This document shows, piece by piece, positions 25,683-33,767 of a stretch of DNA of 64,000 nt. The notes below the pieces were generated by a model. That model did no database searches and was not told where the DNA came from. It saw nothing but the letters and a program-made list of their open reading frames with translations. Within the stretch, counting starts at the first letter, position 1. Every line of letters begins with the position of its first letter. Origin of the DNA: Oceanimonas sp052119705 (GTDB taxonomy: Bacteria; Pseudomonadota; Gammaproteobacteria; Enterobacterales; Aeromonadaceae); contig NZ_JBGQOP010000016.1 in NCBI RefSeq assembly GCF_052119705.1, positions 1-64,000 on the forward strand. The letters are read 5' to 3'. A program made the translations under genes and the position numbers.

Positions 25683-25919
25683 TTACTCTTGATTCGCGTT
25701 GATGTAATCAACTGCCGCTTTAACGGTAGTGATTTTTTCAGCTTCTTCATCAGGAATTTCAGTATCGAATTCTTCTTCTAACGCCATTACTAATTCAACG
25801 GTGTCCAAAGAATCGGCACCCAAGTCGTCAACGAAAGAAGCTTCAGATTTAACTTCTTCTTCTTTAACGCCCAGTTGTTCAATGATGATTTTCTTTACGC
25901 GTTCTTCGATGTTGCTCAT
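25683..25919 (-). CDS. acpP: Acyl carrier protein
   Basis: 78-aa acidic four-helix protein that carries acyl chains on 4'-phosphopantetheine. The attachment Ser is in GADSLDTVELVMALEEEF, almost identical to E. coli. The codons are strongly biased (GAA, GTA/GTT), as expected of a very abundant protein. It has its own candidate promoter upstream, lies between fabG and fabF, and is followed by a strong hairpin. Confidence 0.99.
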   Translation of the reverse strand: MSNIEERVKKIIIEQLGVKEEEVKSEASFVDDLGADSLDTVELVMALEEEFDTEIPDEEAEKITTVKAAVDYINANQE

Positions 25920-25965
25920 GACAAATATTACCCTTTAGAAATACGCAAGTGCGTGTAGTTGCGGT

Positions 25966-25993
25966 AGTGTATTAAATTAACCGTCGTTTGCAA
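25966..25993 (-). promoter_or_regulatory. Candidate acpP promoter
   Basis: On the minus strand: -35 TTGCAA (25988-25993), 16-nt spacer, -10 TACACT (25966-25971), about 46 nt upstream of the acpP start. It fits the separate strong transcription of acpP known in E. coli. Confidence 0.6.
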
Positions 25994-26077
25994 GACTATT
26001 TAGGGCTGGTCTAACCAGAAATAATGTTGAAAATGCTGCATTATCCACCAAACGGCAGCAAACTGCGGAGATTTTCA

Positions 26078-26812
26078 TCACACCATGTACATGCCGCCAT
26101 TTACGTGCAGCGTTTCACCCGTGATATAAGCCGCCTCTTCTGATGCTAAAAAAGCCACCGCAGAAGCAATTTCGTTGGGATTACCCAAACGTTGTGCCGG
26201 AACTTGAGACAAGATACCCGCCTTTTGCTCGTCATTTAAGGCCTGTGTCATGTCGGTTTCAATGAAGCCCGGTGACACTACGTTAACGGTAATACCACGA
26301 CTGGCCACTTCACGACCCAATGACTTACTAAAGCCAATTAGGCCGGCTTTGGCCGCCGCATAGTTTGCCTGACCCGCATTCCCCATAGTGCCCACCACAG
26401 AGCCAATAGAGATGATGCGACCATGGCGTTTTTTCATCATGCCGCGTAATACCGCTTTAGAGAGACGGAATACTGAGGTCAGATTAGTATCGATAATATC
26501 CTGCCATTCGTCATCTTTCATCCGCATCAATAAATTATCGCGGGTAATGCCGGCATTATTCACTAAAATGTCAATCTCGCCAAAGCGCTCTTTTACACTA
26601 GCTAAAAACTGTTCTAATGAGGCCGCATCAGTCACGTTTAATACTAAACCCGCACCTTGCTCGCCTAAATAGGTACTGATGGCTTCGGCACCGCTTTCGC
26701 TGGTAGCCGTACCGATAACGGTGGCGCCGCGAGCAACAAACAACTCAGCCGTAGCTCGGCCAATACCGCGACTGGCGCCCGTGACCAGTACTAGTTTACC
26801 GGAAAAACTCAT
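26078..26812 (-). CDS. fabG: 3-oxoacyl-ACP reductase
   Basis: NADPH-dependent SDR reductase of the fatty acid elongation cycle, 244 aa as in E. coli. Cofactor motif VTGASRGIGRA, structural NNAGIT, catalytic Ser in ISIGSVVG and YxxxK in ANYAAAKAG; C-terminal TGETLHVNGGMYMV. A GGAGTCATT ribosome site precedes the ATG. A 188-nt spacer with a 12-bp inverted repeat separates it from fabD. Confidence 0.98.
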   Translation of the reverse strand: MSFSGKLVLVTGASRGIGRATAELFVARGATVIGTATSESGAEAISTYLGEQGAGLVLNVTDAASLEQFLASVKERFGEIDILVNNAGITRDNLLMRMKDDEWQDIIDTNLTSVFRLSKAVLRGMMKKRHGRIISIGSVVGTMGNAGQANYAAAKAGLIGFSKSLGREVASRGITVNVVSPGFIETDMTQALNDEQKAGILSQVPAQRLGNPNEIASAVAFLASEEAAYITGETLHVNGGMYMV

Positions 26813-26834
26813 AATGACTCCTTCAGTTATAACT

Positions 26835-26933
26835 AAGGCCGGTGTGATAAGGCGTCAAGCTGCGGTTGTCTCTCCTGAACGCACAGCAAACCCTCCTTGG
26901 CTTTCTGCTTGATTTCAACACCACACCGGCCTT
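26835..26933 (-). promoter_or_regulatory. 12-bp inverted repeat with 75-nt loop in fabD-fabG spacer
   Basis: Arms 26835-26846 and 26922-26933 are perfect complements. The enclosed part includes an AAGGAGGG sequence followed by TTG and a 18-codon frame that ends in the closing arm, so it may be a leader peptide or may be chance. The function is unknown; no T-run. Confidence 0.4.
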
Positions 26934-27000
26934 TGTATATTTGTTAATTGTCGTATTTATTAAGCTGACGGCTTCGCATCATAGTAGCGAAACAAGTCAC

Positions 27001-27939
27001 TTATTGCGCAGCAACGGCTGCAAGAGCTTGCTCAAGACCCGCTTGGTCATTGATGCCTAAGCCTTCTACACGCTTATCGATGCGCTTAGCCAAACCCGAC
27101 AATACCTTACCTGGGCCCATTTCTAGCGCCAAGGTCACACCTAGCTCCACCATGGTTTCCACGGTTTCGGTCCAGCGTACTGGACTATAGAGTTGGCGTA
27201 CTAACGCATCTTTAATGGCTGCGGCACTGGTTTCAGTGCGCACGTCCACGTTATTAATCACAGGCACACTTGGCTCATTAAAGATCATCTCGGCCAAGGT
27301 TTGCTCTAGCTTCTCGGCTGCCGAGCGCATCAGTGCACAGTGGGAAGGCACGCTGACCGGTAACGGCAAGGCACGTTTAGCGCCACTTTCTTTCATTAAC
27401 ACGTTAGCGCGCTCTACGGCCGCCTTATTGCCGGCGATCACCACTTGGCCTGGTGAATTAAAGTTCACTGCAGAGACCACTTCGCCCTGCTCGGCCAGCG
27501 CGCAGTTGGCAATAATAGTGTCATTGTCGAGGCCAATAATGGCAGACATAGCACCTGTACCTTCAGGCACGGCTGCTTGCATCAGTTGACCGCGCAGCTC
27601 GACCAGTTTAACGGCGTCGGTGAGACTTAATACATCGGCGCAGACTAATGCCGAATATTCGCCCAAGCTGTGGCCCGCCATCACATTCGGCATGGCACCG
27701 CCCTGCTCGCGCCATAAACGCCACAAGGCAACCGAGGCGGTGAGCAAGGCAGGCTGAGTGCGCCAAGTTTTATTCAACTCTTCTGCTGGGCCGTTTACGA
27801 CCAGTTCGGCTAAGTCATAACCCAAGGCACTAGAGGCCTCGGCAAAGGTCTGTTTAACGCAGTCATGTTCAGCTAACACATCGGCTAACATACCGACCGT
27901 TTGCGAGCCTTGGCCGGGAAAGGTAATGGCAAAAGTCAT
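27001..27939 (-). CDS. fabD: Malonyl-CoA:ACP transacylase
   Basis: Transfers malonyl from CoA to ACP. 312 aa (E. coli 309). Motifs: FPGQGSQTVGM at the N-terminus, nucleophile GHSLGEYSAL, the catalytic His region VPSHCALM, and NNVDV. Preceded by fabH with a 157-nt spacer that contains a longer-loop inverted repeat near 28055-28086 but no gene. Confidence 0.98.
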   Translation of the reverse strand: MTFAITFPGQGSQTVGMLADVLAEHDCVKQTFAEASSALGYDLAELVVNGPAEELNKTWRTQPALLTASVALWRLWREQGGAMPNVMAGHSLGEYSALVCADVLSLTDAVKLVELRGQLMQAAVPEGTGAMSAIIGLDNDTIIANCALAEQGEVVSAVNFNSPGQVVIAGNKAAVERANVLMKESGAKRALPLPVSVPSHCALMRSAAEKLEQTLAEMIFNEPSVPVINNVDVRTETSAAAIKDALVRQLYSPVRWTETVETMVELGVTLALEMGPGKVLSGLAKRIDKRVEGLGINDQAGLEQALAAVAAQ

Positions 27940-28096
27940 TGTCTGTCCTTTTATTTAACACATGTTTTTTAAAACAAAGTGTTCAAAACATACTGGTTGA
28001 GCAAAACATGCCGCCCTTGGCTGCAATCGCACAAGTACGGCATGCTGCATACCCCGACGCTGATATAGACACTCGCGTCGAGGAGGATGGTCGGGC

Positions 28097-29056
28097 TTAA
28101 AACCGGATCAGGGCTGAACCCCAAGCAAAACCGCCACCGAAGGCTTCCAGAAGCACCAAATGGCCCCGCTGAATACGACCGTCGCGCACGCCTTCATCGA
28201 AGGCAATAGGCACACTGGCCGCCGAGGTATTGCCGTGGCGATCGAGCGTTAAGATAACGTTATCCAGCGACATGCCTAACTTGCGGGCGGTGGCGGTAAT
28301 AATACGATAATTTGCCTGATGTGGGACTAACCAATTGAGCTCAGACTTATCAATATTGTTGGCTTCTAAGGTCTGAGTCACAATTTCGCTTAACCGCGAG
28401 ACCGCCACCTTAAATACGTCGTTGCCTTTCATGGTCATGTAAGCGCCCATCTCGGCACCACTGATGCCGCGAGTACGGTGAGGCAATTTCAGCATATCTG
28501 CATAACGGCCATCGGCGTGCAAATGGGTCGACAAGATACCCGGCTCTTCGCTAGCACCTATGACGACCGCGCCGGCACCATCACCAAATAAGATAACGGT
28601 GCCGCGGTCTTCTGGGTCACACATACGTGACAGTGCATCGGCACCTATCACTAAGATATGACGGGCGGCGCCACTTTTAATAAATTGATCTGCCACGCTC
28701 AAGGCGTAGCTAAAACCCGCACAGGCCGCCGATAAGTCGAAGGCGGGAATGCTTTGTACTTCCAACAAGGCTTGCACTTCACAGGCCGCGGCCGGAAACG
28801 CATGTTCGCCACTGGTGGTAGCAAGAATGATCATGTCCAAGTCTTGGGCAGAAATACCCGCGGCCTCAATAGCACGCAAGCCTGCCTGATGGGACATGGT
28901 CGCTATGGTTTCGTCGGCGCTGGCAATGCGGCGCTCGCGAATACCGGTGCGCTCCACTATCCAGTTGTCGTTGGTGTCTACCATTTTTTCTAAATCGGCG
29001 TTGGTACGTACCGCGGCGGGCAGGTAGCTGCCGGTTCCTAATATTTTACTGTTCAT
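28097..29056 (-). CDS. fabH: 3-oxoacyl-ACP synthase III (KAS III)
   Basis: Starts fatty acid synthesis by condensing acetyl-CoA with malonyl-ACP. 319 aa (E. coli 317). The Cys-His-Asn triad: SAACAGFSYAL, LVPHQANYRII and HGNTSAASVP; the C-terminal GGGFAWGSALIRF is typical. It begins 4 nt after the plsX stop. Confidence 0.98.
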   Translation of the reverse strand: MNSKILGTGSYLPAAVRTNADLEKMVDTNDNWIVERTGIRERRIASADETIATMSHQAGLRAIEAAGISAQDLDMIILATTSGEHAFPAAACEVQALLEVQSIPAFDLSAACAGFSYALSVADQFIKSGAARHILVIGADALSRMCDPEDRGTVILFGDGAGAVVIGASEEPGILSTHLHADGRYADMLKLPHRTRGISGAEMGAYMTMKGNDVFKVAVSRLSEIVTQTLEANNIDKSELNWLVPHQANYRIITATARKLGMSLDNVILTLDRHGNTSAASVPIAFDEGVRDGRIQRGHLVLLEAFGGGFAWGSALIRF

Positions 29057-29060
29057 AGGC

Positions 29061-30071
29061 TTATCTTACGTGACTGTCCTGTGGGGCAGTATCGAAACGA
29101 TGCGCGATGCTCGCAGGCAAGTCATGTTCAATCTCAGAAATGGCCTGCAAAATCGCATTGAAGAAGGCAGGTGAGCCAGCACTGCCATGGCTTTTCACCA
29201 CACTGGCGCGTAATCCTATCAGACTTGCGCCATTATACTGGTCGGGGTTCAGATGAGAGAGCCGTTTTTTTAACCAAAAGGTCAACATTTTACTTAACAA
29301 CCCGCGTTTTAAGCGCTGACCCAAGAGTAATCTGGCCACACCTTCACTGGTTTTAAGGGCCACATTACCCACGAAACCGTCGCAGACGACAACATCGGCT
29401 TTACCGATAAACAGCTCATTGCCTTCGATATAACCGCAGTAATTTAGATCGGCGATTTGGCTTAAACGGTGACCTGCTTCACGTACCGCTTCATTACCTT
29501 TGTTGGCTTCGACACCTACATTCAGCAAAGCAATACGCGGAGCTGTGATACCGAGTATACGCTGGGCGGCTTGCTCTCCCATCAAAGCAAACTGCACCAA
29601 CTGCCCGGCATCGCAACTAATGTTAGCACCCACATCAAGCAGCAAGGCATAACCGCCCCCCCCTTGTGGCAGACGCGTGATCAGTGCGGGTCTGTCTACG
29701 CCGGATACGGTATTGAGCACCTTCATGGCCATGACCATTAATGCGCCTGTGTTACCAGCGCTCACGCATGCGTGAGCGCGCCCTGATGCAAGAGCATCAA
29801 GCGCGTGGCGCATAGAAGAGTCGGTTAGATGACGCAGGGCATAAGCGGCTTTATGATCATTGCCCACCTGTTGCGTACAAAAGCACGTCTGCACTCTGGG
29901 GTGTTGGTCTAATTTTAGGCGCGATAACCAAGGAGACAGCTCCGCTTCTAAACCAAACAAGAGCAAATGCAGATCAGGCAGAAGCGACAGTGCCTGCGCG
30001 GCGGCAGGCACTGTTATTGAGGGGCCAAAATCTCCCCCCATCATATCTAACGCAACGGTCAGCTGCGACAA
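29061..30071 (-). CDS. plsX: Phosphate acyltransferase PlsX
   Basis: Makes acyl-phosphate from acyl-ACP, the donor for glycerol-3-phosphate acylation. 336 aa. The N-terminal LTVALDMMGGDFGPSITVPAA matches the family closely, with NTGALMVMA and CDGFVGNVALKTSEG further on. The start appears to be TTG, 8 nt after the rpmF stop; no good ribosome site precedes it, so translation may be coupled to rpmF. Alternative starts would cut into the conserved first strand. Confidence 0.96.
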   Translation of the reverse strand: MSQLTVALDMMGGDFGPSITVPAAAQALSLLPDLHLLLFGLEAELSPWLSRLKLDQHPRVQTCFCTQQVGNDHKAAYALRHLTDSSMRHALDALASGRAHACVSAGNTGALMVMAMKVLNTVSGVDRPALITRLPQGGGGYALLLDVGANISCDAGQLVQFALMGEQAAQRILGITAPRIALLNVGVEANKGNEAVREAGHRLSQIADLNYCGYIEGNELFIGKADVVVCDGFVGNVALKTSEGVARLLLGQRLKRGLLSKMLTFWLKKRLSHLNPDQYNGASLIGLRASVVKSHGSAGSPAFFNAILQAISEIEHDLPASIAHRFDTAPQDSHVR

Positions 30072-30079
30072 GGTTATTA

Positions 30080-30250
30080 TTACTTATTAATAACCTTTAC
30101 ACCGCGGTAAAAACCATCCGCAGTGATGTGGTGACGACGATGCAATTCGCCTGTAGTTTGATCTACAGTCAATGCAGCAGCAGTCAACGAATCGTGTGAA
30201 CGACGGCTTCCGCGCACAGCGCGAGATACTTTACTCTTTTGTACGGCCAT
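30080..30250 (-). CDS. rpmF: 50S ribosomal protein L32
   Basis: 56-aa basic ribosomal protein. The translation begins MAVQKSKVSRAVRGSRRSHD and continues through TVDQTTGELHRRHHITADGFYRG, clearly L32. It lies between yceD and plsX, as in E. coli. ATG 30250 is preceded by GGAG-like sequence; the stop TAA is followed 8 nt later by plsX. The operon links ribosome and lipid synthesis. Confidence 0.98.
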   Translation of the reverse strand: MAVQKSKVSRAVRGSRRSHDSLTAAALTVDQTTGELHRRHHITADGFYRGVKVINK

Positions 30251-30271
30251 TTGACCTCACTCCTAAATCAG

Positions 30272-30793
30272 TTACTTACGTTTTAAACCTTCCAGAATCG
30301 CGAAAGGGTTCGGACGTTCTTCAGCAGTAGGAATTGTACCAAAGCTTTGGTCGAATTTACCTTCAGAACAATGTTCATTCGCATGAACCGGAATCTGAGG
30401 TAAGCTGAGAATAAGTTCATCCTCGACTAATTCTACCAAGTCTATTTCGCCAACTTCATCCACTTCGACCGTTTCGTAATCTTCCGGCACATCTGGCGCT
30501 TCTGCGTTTGCACGCAGTGGCGTGTATGTAAATTCGGATTCTATAGTAGTATCAAACGGCTCGTTACATCTCTGGCACTGGAGGGACACACTCATGCGCG
30601 TTTTACCGTGCATGATGCGTAGCCCTTGGGCGTCAGTGCCAAAGTCTAGAGATACGTTGATATCACCATGGATACCTTGGGTTGACTCCGCCAGTCTGGG
30701 CATTAGCGACGCAGCATATTCACCTTCGTATTGAAGACGATTAAGCGCGCAGCGAGCGGGATCAACCTTATTGGGCAACTTTACCTTTTCCAT
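30272..30793 (-). CDS. yceD: DUF177 protein YceD (23S rRNA accumulation)
   Basis: 173 aa, matching E. coli YceD; family members are needed for normal 23S rRNA levels, and the mechanism is not settled. A Cys pair (LQCQRC) and a later His/Cys (ANEHCSEGKFD) suggest metal binding. The C-terminus ends RPNPFAILEGLK, the family hallmark. First gene of yceD-rpmF-plsX-fabHDG; a sigma70-like promoter lies just upstream. Confidence 0.95.
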   Translation of the reverse strand: MEKVKLPNKVDPARCALNRLQYEGEYAASLMPRLAESTQGIHGDINVSLDFGTDAQGLRIMHGKTRMSVSLQCQRCNEPFDTTIESEFTYTPLRANAEAPDVPEDYETVEVDEVGEIDLVELVEDELILSLPQIPVHANEHCSEGKFDQSFGTIPTAEERPNPFAILEGLKRK

Positions 30794-30804
30794 AAGGCGC
30801 GCAT

Positions 30805-30831
30805 ATTATAGAACCTCATCATGGGAGTCAA
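30805..30831 (-). promoter_or_regulatory. Candidate promoter of yceD-rpmF-plsX-fab operon
   Basis: On the minus strand: -35 TTGACT (30826-30831), perfect -10 TATAAT (30805-30810), spacer 15 nt, which is slightly short. The start codon of yceD is 12 nt beyond the -10, so the leader would be very short. Confidence 0.55.
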
Positions 30832-31010
30832 AGAGAAAGTCCCTTTGACTGTTAAATAATCGCTAGCAATTAACGCCCTACCTTTAACGCTTTACGCCGT
30901 AATAAAAAAGCTGGGGTCGCCTTAACTTAGGGCCTAATGCGGTTCGCGCACCGCGTCCGTTACAACATGCTAAACTGTTGCACCTGTTCCTTATGATGAC
31001 TTAGCCATTC

Positions 31011-31610
31011 ATGCTATCAGCCCAGCCGTCACTTATTCTTGCTTCTTCCTCCGTCTATCGCCAGCAAGTATTACAAAAACTGCAACTCGACTTTAGCTGT
31101 CACAGCCCAGAGATAGATGAAACCGCTCGGCCCAATGAGACTGCCGAGGCGTTAGTACTGCGCTTAGCCGAACAAAAAGCCCGTGCACTGAGTCACCTTT
31201 ATCCCCGCAGCCTGATCATTGGCTCAGATCAAGTGTGTGTTAACTCCGTAGCCATGAGCCAAATCTTGGGCAAACCACACACCTTAGCCAACGCCCGCGC
31301 ACAATTACTGGCCGCCAGTGGCCAACGCCTGACCTTTTATACTGGCTTAGCCGTTTATAACGTGGCACAGGATCAAATGCGCTCATTGGTAGAACCCTTC
31401 ACTGTGGTGTTTCGCACTCTTACGAGCGCCCAAATCGATCGCTACTTGGAACGGGAGCCGGCACTGGACTGCGCCGGCGCCTTTAAATGCGAAGGCTTAG
31501 GCATCAGCTTATTTGAGTCAATGGAAGGCCGCGACCCCAACGCCTTAGTCGGCCTGCCGTTAATAGCGCTGGTCGATTTATTAAGCGCGTTTGGCGTGCA
31601 AGCACCTTGA
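31011..31610 (+). CDS. yceF: Maf-family nucleotide pyrophosphatase (YceF)
   Basis: House-cleaning enzyme of the Maf fold; the YceF branch hydrolyses m7GTP in E. coli. 199 aa. Motifs: LILASSSVYRQQVLQKL at the N-terminus, PEIDET, LIIGSDQVC, TFYTGLAV, CAGAFKCEGLG and RDPNALVGLPL. Divergent from yceD, as in E. coli; convergent with the HAD gene. No strong ribosome site is visible. Confidence 0.95.
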   Translation: MLSAQPSLILASSSVYRQQVLQKLQLDFSCHSPEIDETARPNETAEALVLRLAEQKARALSHLYPRSLIIGSDQVCVNSVAMSQILGKPHTLANARAQLLAASGQRLTFYTGLAVYNVAQDQMRSLVEPFTVVFRTLTSAQIDRYLEREPALDCAGAFKCEGLGISLFESMEGRDPNALVGLPLIALVDLLSAFGVQAP

Positions 31611-31615
31611 TTTAT

Positions 31616-31710
31616 CGTGAGGCGTGAATCGTCAGGTGTGAGGTGAAAAAGCACCGAACGTTCAGATATTCGGTTTACTCTTCACTCTTTACCCCTCACT
31701 CTTCACTACT
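31616..31710. repeat. Inverted heptad-repeat pair between yceF and the HAD gene
   Basis: Left arm about 31616-31643, plus sense, starts six bases after the yceF stop with five heptads (one changed to GTCA). Right arm about 31677-31710, minus sense, begins just after the HAD stop with five heptads alternating TGA and TAA. The 101-nt spacer contains nothing else. Confidence 0.78.
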
Positions 31711-31711
31711 C

Positions 31712-32353
31712 TTAAACCCAATCTCGTAATTGACGAATATCGTCGATCAGCGCGAGCGGTTGATGCACGTTTAACTTTGCCGCATCGTGCACCCCATAGG
31801 TTACGCCGATACGCGGCATGCCAATGGCTCGGGCCATTTCAAGGTCATAGCTCGAATCCCCCACCATCACAGCTTCTGTGGGACAGACATTCAGCTCGGC
31901 TAAAATCTGCTCCAGCATTAACGGGTGCGGTTTAGATATCGCCTGATCGGCACCACGCAACGCGTGAAAATACCCACCTAATTGAGTATCGGCCAAGACG
32001 CTGTCTAATCCGGCTCTTTGCTTACCCGTGGCCACGGCTAACTGATAGCCACAGTTATGTAATCCCTTAATCGTATCGGCGGCACCAATAAACAGCGGTG
32101 CTGGAGTTTGATTAAGCTCCATATAATGACGGCGATAGGCTGCCAGTAAATTAGCCGATTGCGCATCACTCATAGTGCCAAACAAAATGGGAAACGCCTT
32201 ATATAAGCTAAGGCCAATAATATCGCGTACCGCATCAGCACTTGGTATCGGCAACGCACAGTCCTGCGCCGTGGCTTGCATGCTAGACACAATGCGCGCC
32301 ACCGAATCCATCAAGGTGCCATCCCAATCGAAGATGACTAACTTAAAGTTCAT
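31712..32353 (-). CDS. HAD-IA family phosphatase
   Basis: 213-aa HAD hydrolase of the phosphoglycolate phosphatase-like group: motif I VIFDWDGTLMDS, motif II in LAVATGKQRAG, motif III lysine in ISKPHPLML and motif IV VGDSSYDLEMA. A C1 cap is present (residues 20-85). The substrate is unknown. ATG 32353 is chosen over an upstream TTG because GAGGG sits 10 nt away, against only 2 nt for TTG. It is 52 nt downstream of rluC and probably co-transcribed. Confidence 0.9.
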   Translation of the reverse strand: MNFKLVIFDWDGTLMDSVARIVSSMQATAQDCALPIPSADAVRDIIGLSLYKAFPILFGTMSDAQSANLLAAYRRHYMELNQTPAPLFIGAADTIKGLHNCGYQLAVATGKQRAGLDSVLADTQLGGYFHALRGADQAISKPHPLMLEQILAELNVCPTEAVMVGDSSYDLEMARAIGMPRIGVTYGVHDAAKLNVHQPLALIDDIRQLRDWV

Positions 32354-32377
32354 ATATAGCAAACCCTCATTTAGCCG

Positions 32378-32416
32378 CTTTATTTAGAGACCTTATTTAG
32401 AGACCTTATTTAGAAA
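32378..32416. repeat. 13-bp tandem repeat, 3 copies, spanning the rluC stop
   Basis: Units of 13 bp (type CCTTATTTAGAGA) at 32378, 32391 and 32404. The third copy holds the rluC stop codon, so the other two are extra copies of the gene's last bases. Confidence 0.9.
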
Positions 32417-33368
32417 CTTTGGCCAAGCGCGTTAATAACCGCTCTAAGCTAGGCTCTAATGGCGCCTCTACTGTCATCTGCTCTTCACGCACTGGGTGAA
32501 AGAAGCGCAACCGACAAGCATGCAAAAATAAACGTTTTAGGCCTAACTTGCCCATTTGTTCATCAAACTGGGCATCACCGTATTTAGTATCACCGGCAAT
32601 GGGGTGCCCCGCATGCAAGGTATGCACACGAATTTGGTGAGTACGCCCGGTAATGGGGCTACATTCCACGAGCGTGGCTTGGGTAAACTGCTGCAGGATC
32701 TTAAAGCGCGTTTCCGACGGTTTACCTTCTTTGGTATCCACCTTCACCACGCGATCGCCCGAGGGCATCTCAAATTTTCTTAATGGTGCCTGCACGGCTC
32801 GCTGCTTAGCCGGCCACTCACCACACACCAAAGCTAAATAATGTTTATCTATGGTTTTTTCACGCAACTGCTCATGCAAGTTGCGTAACATGCTACGCTT
32901 TTTAGCCACTAACAATAAACCTGAGGTGTCGCGGTCGAGTCTGTGCACTAATTCTAAAAATCGCGCTTGGGGGCGCAGCGCACGCAGGCCTTCAATTAAG
33001 CCATAACTCAGGCCACTGCCGCCGTGCACGGCAAGCCCTGAGGGTTTATTGATAACGATGAGTGCATCGTCTTCATAGACGATGGCCGCTTCTAAGGGCT
33101 GCACTTCTTTGAGCTTATCGTTCGGCACCGGATCTTCGCGTTCCGCCAAACGCACCGGCGGGATGCGCACTATGTCACCGGCCTGGAGTTTGTATTCGGG
33201 TTTAATGCGTTTTTTATTAACTCTGACCTCACCTTTGCGCACAATGCGATAAATCATGCTTTTAGGTACGCCCTTGAGCGCGGTGCGTAAAAAGTTGTCG
33301 ATGCGCTGCCCTTCATATTCCGCATCTATGGTGAGCAGTTGTACGCTATGTTGCTGTTCTGGTTTCAT
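32406..33368 (-). CDS. rluC: 23S rRNA pseudouridine(955/2504/2580) synthase
   Basis: 320 aa (E. coli 319). N-terminal S4 RNA-binding domain (QRIDNFLRTALKGVPKSMIYRIVRKGEVRVN) and catalytic domain with the Asp in LVHRLDRDTSGLLLVAKK, then ITGRTHQIRVH and GDTKYG. Divergent from rne across a 399-nt region, the same arrangement as in E. coli. Confidence 0.97.
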   Translation of the reverse strand: MKPEQQHSVQLLTIDAEYEGQRIDNFLRTALKGVPKSMIYRIVRKGEVRVNKKRIKPEYKLQAGDIVRIPPVRLAEREDPVPNDKLKEVQPLEAAIVYEDDALIVINKPSGLAVHGGSGLSYGLIEGLRALRPQARFLELVHRLDRDTSGLLLVAKKRSMLRNLHEQLREKTIDKHYLALVCGEWPAKQRAVQAPLRKFEMPSGDRVVKVDTKEGKPSETRFKILQQFTQATLVECSPITGRTHQIRVHTLHAGHPIAGDTKYGDAQFDEQMGKLGLKRLFLHACRLRFFHPVREEQMTVEAPLEPSLERLLTRLAKVSK

Positions 33369-33417
33369 GGTCTACATTCTATCATTGGCAAGTGTGATTT
33401 GGCGCTAAAAAGGCGTC

Positions 33418-33447
33418 TTGCTAAGGTTACAGTTAAAGTGTGATAAT
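33418..33447 (+). promoter_or_regulatory. Candidate rne promoter
   Basis: -35 TTGCTA (33418-33423), 18-nt spacer, -10 GATAAT (33442-33447). It would give a leader of about 310 nt, similar in size to the 361-nt rne leader of E. coli. Confidence 0.5.
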
Positions 33448-33453
33448 GGCTCA

Positions 33454-33767
33454 GAATTTTGTGTCGGCCAGTTGTTGCTAGCGATGATTATCTAGCCATT
33501 TTTATCAAACCATGTTTATCCAACATGAATTGTTCAACACTGGGTGATACGCCCCGAACACCCCTTACTATCCGTTTTATTCGCGACCTTTGGGCTCTCC
33601 CTTACCCGTGAAAAACACCTGAAAAAGCGCCTCAAGCGTACCCAGCCGGGAGGCTGTATCTTTTACGCTAACAGACTCGAGGCCGGTGTTCGTCGGAATA
33701 ACGCGGTTAGGCTAGGGAAAATACCAACACTGTAAAAAACAGTAAAAACTTTATAAAAGAGTCATTA
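33454..33767 (+). promoter_or_regulatory. Long rne 5' leader, probable autoregulatory region
   Basis: No protein frame of note. Two clear small hairpins: CAGCC-GGGA-GGCTG (33643-33656) and ACTG-CAGT near 33727-33741. In E. coli the rne leader folds into hairpins that RNase E itself recognises to limit its own mRNA; the length and position here fit, but I cannot align the hairpins from memory. Confidence 0.5.
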
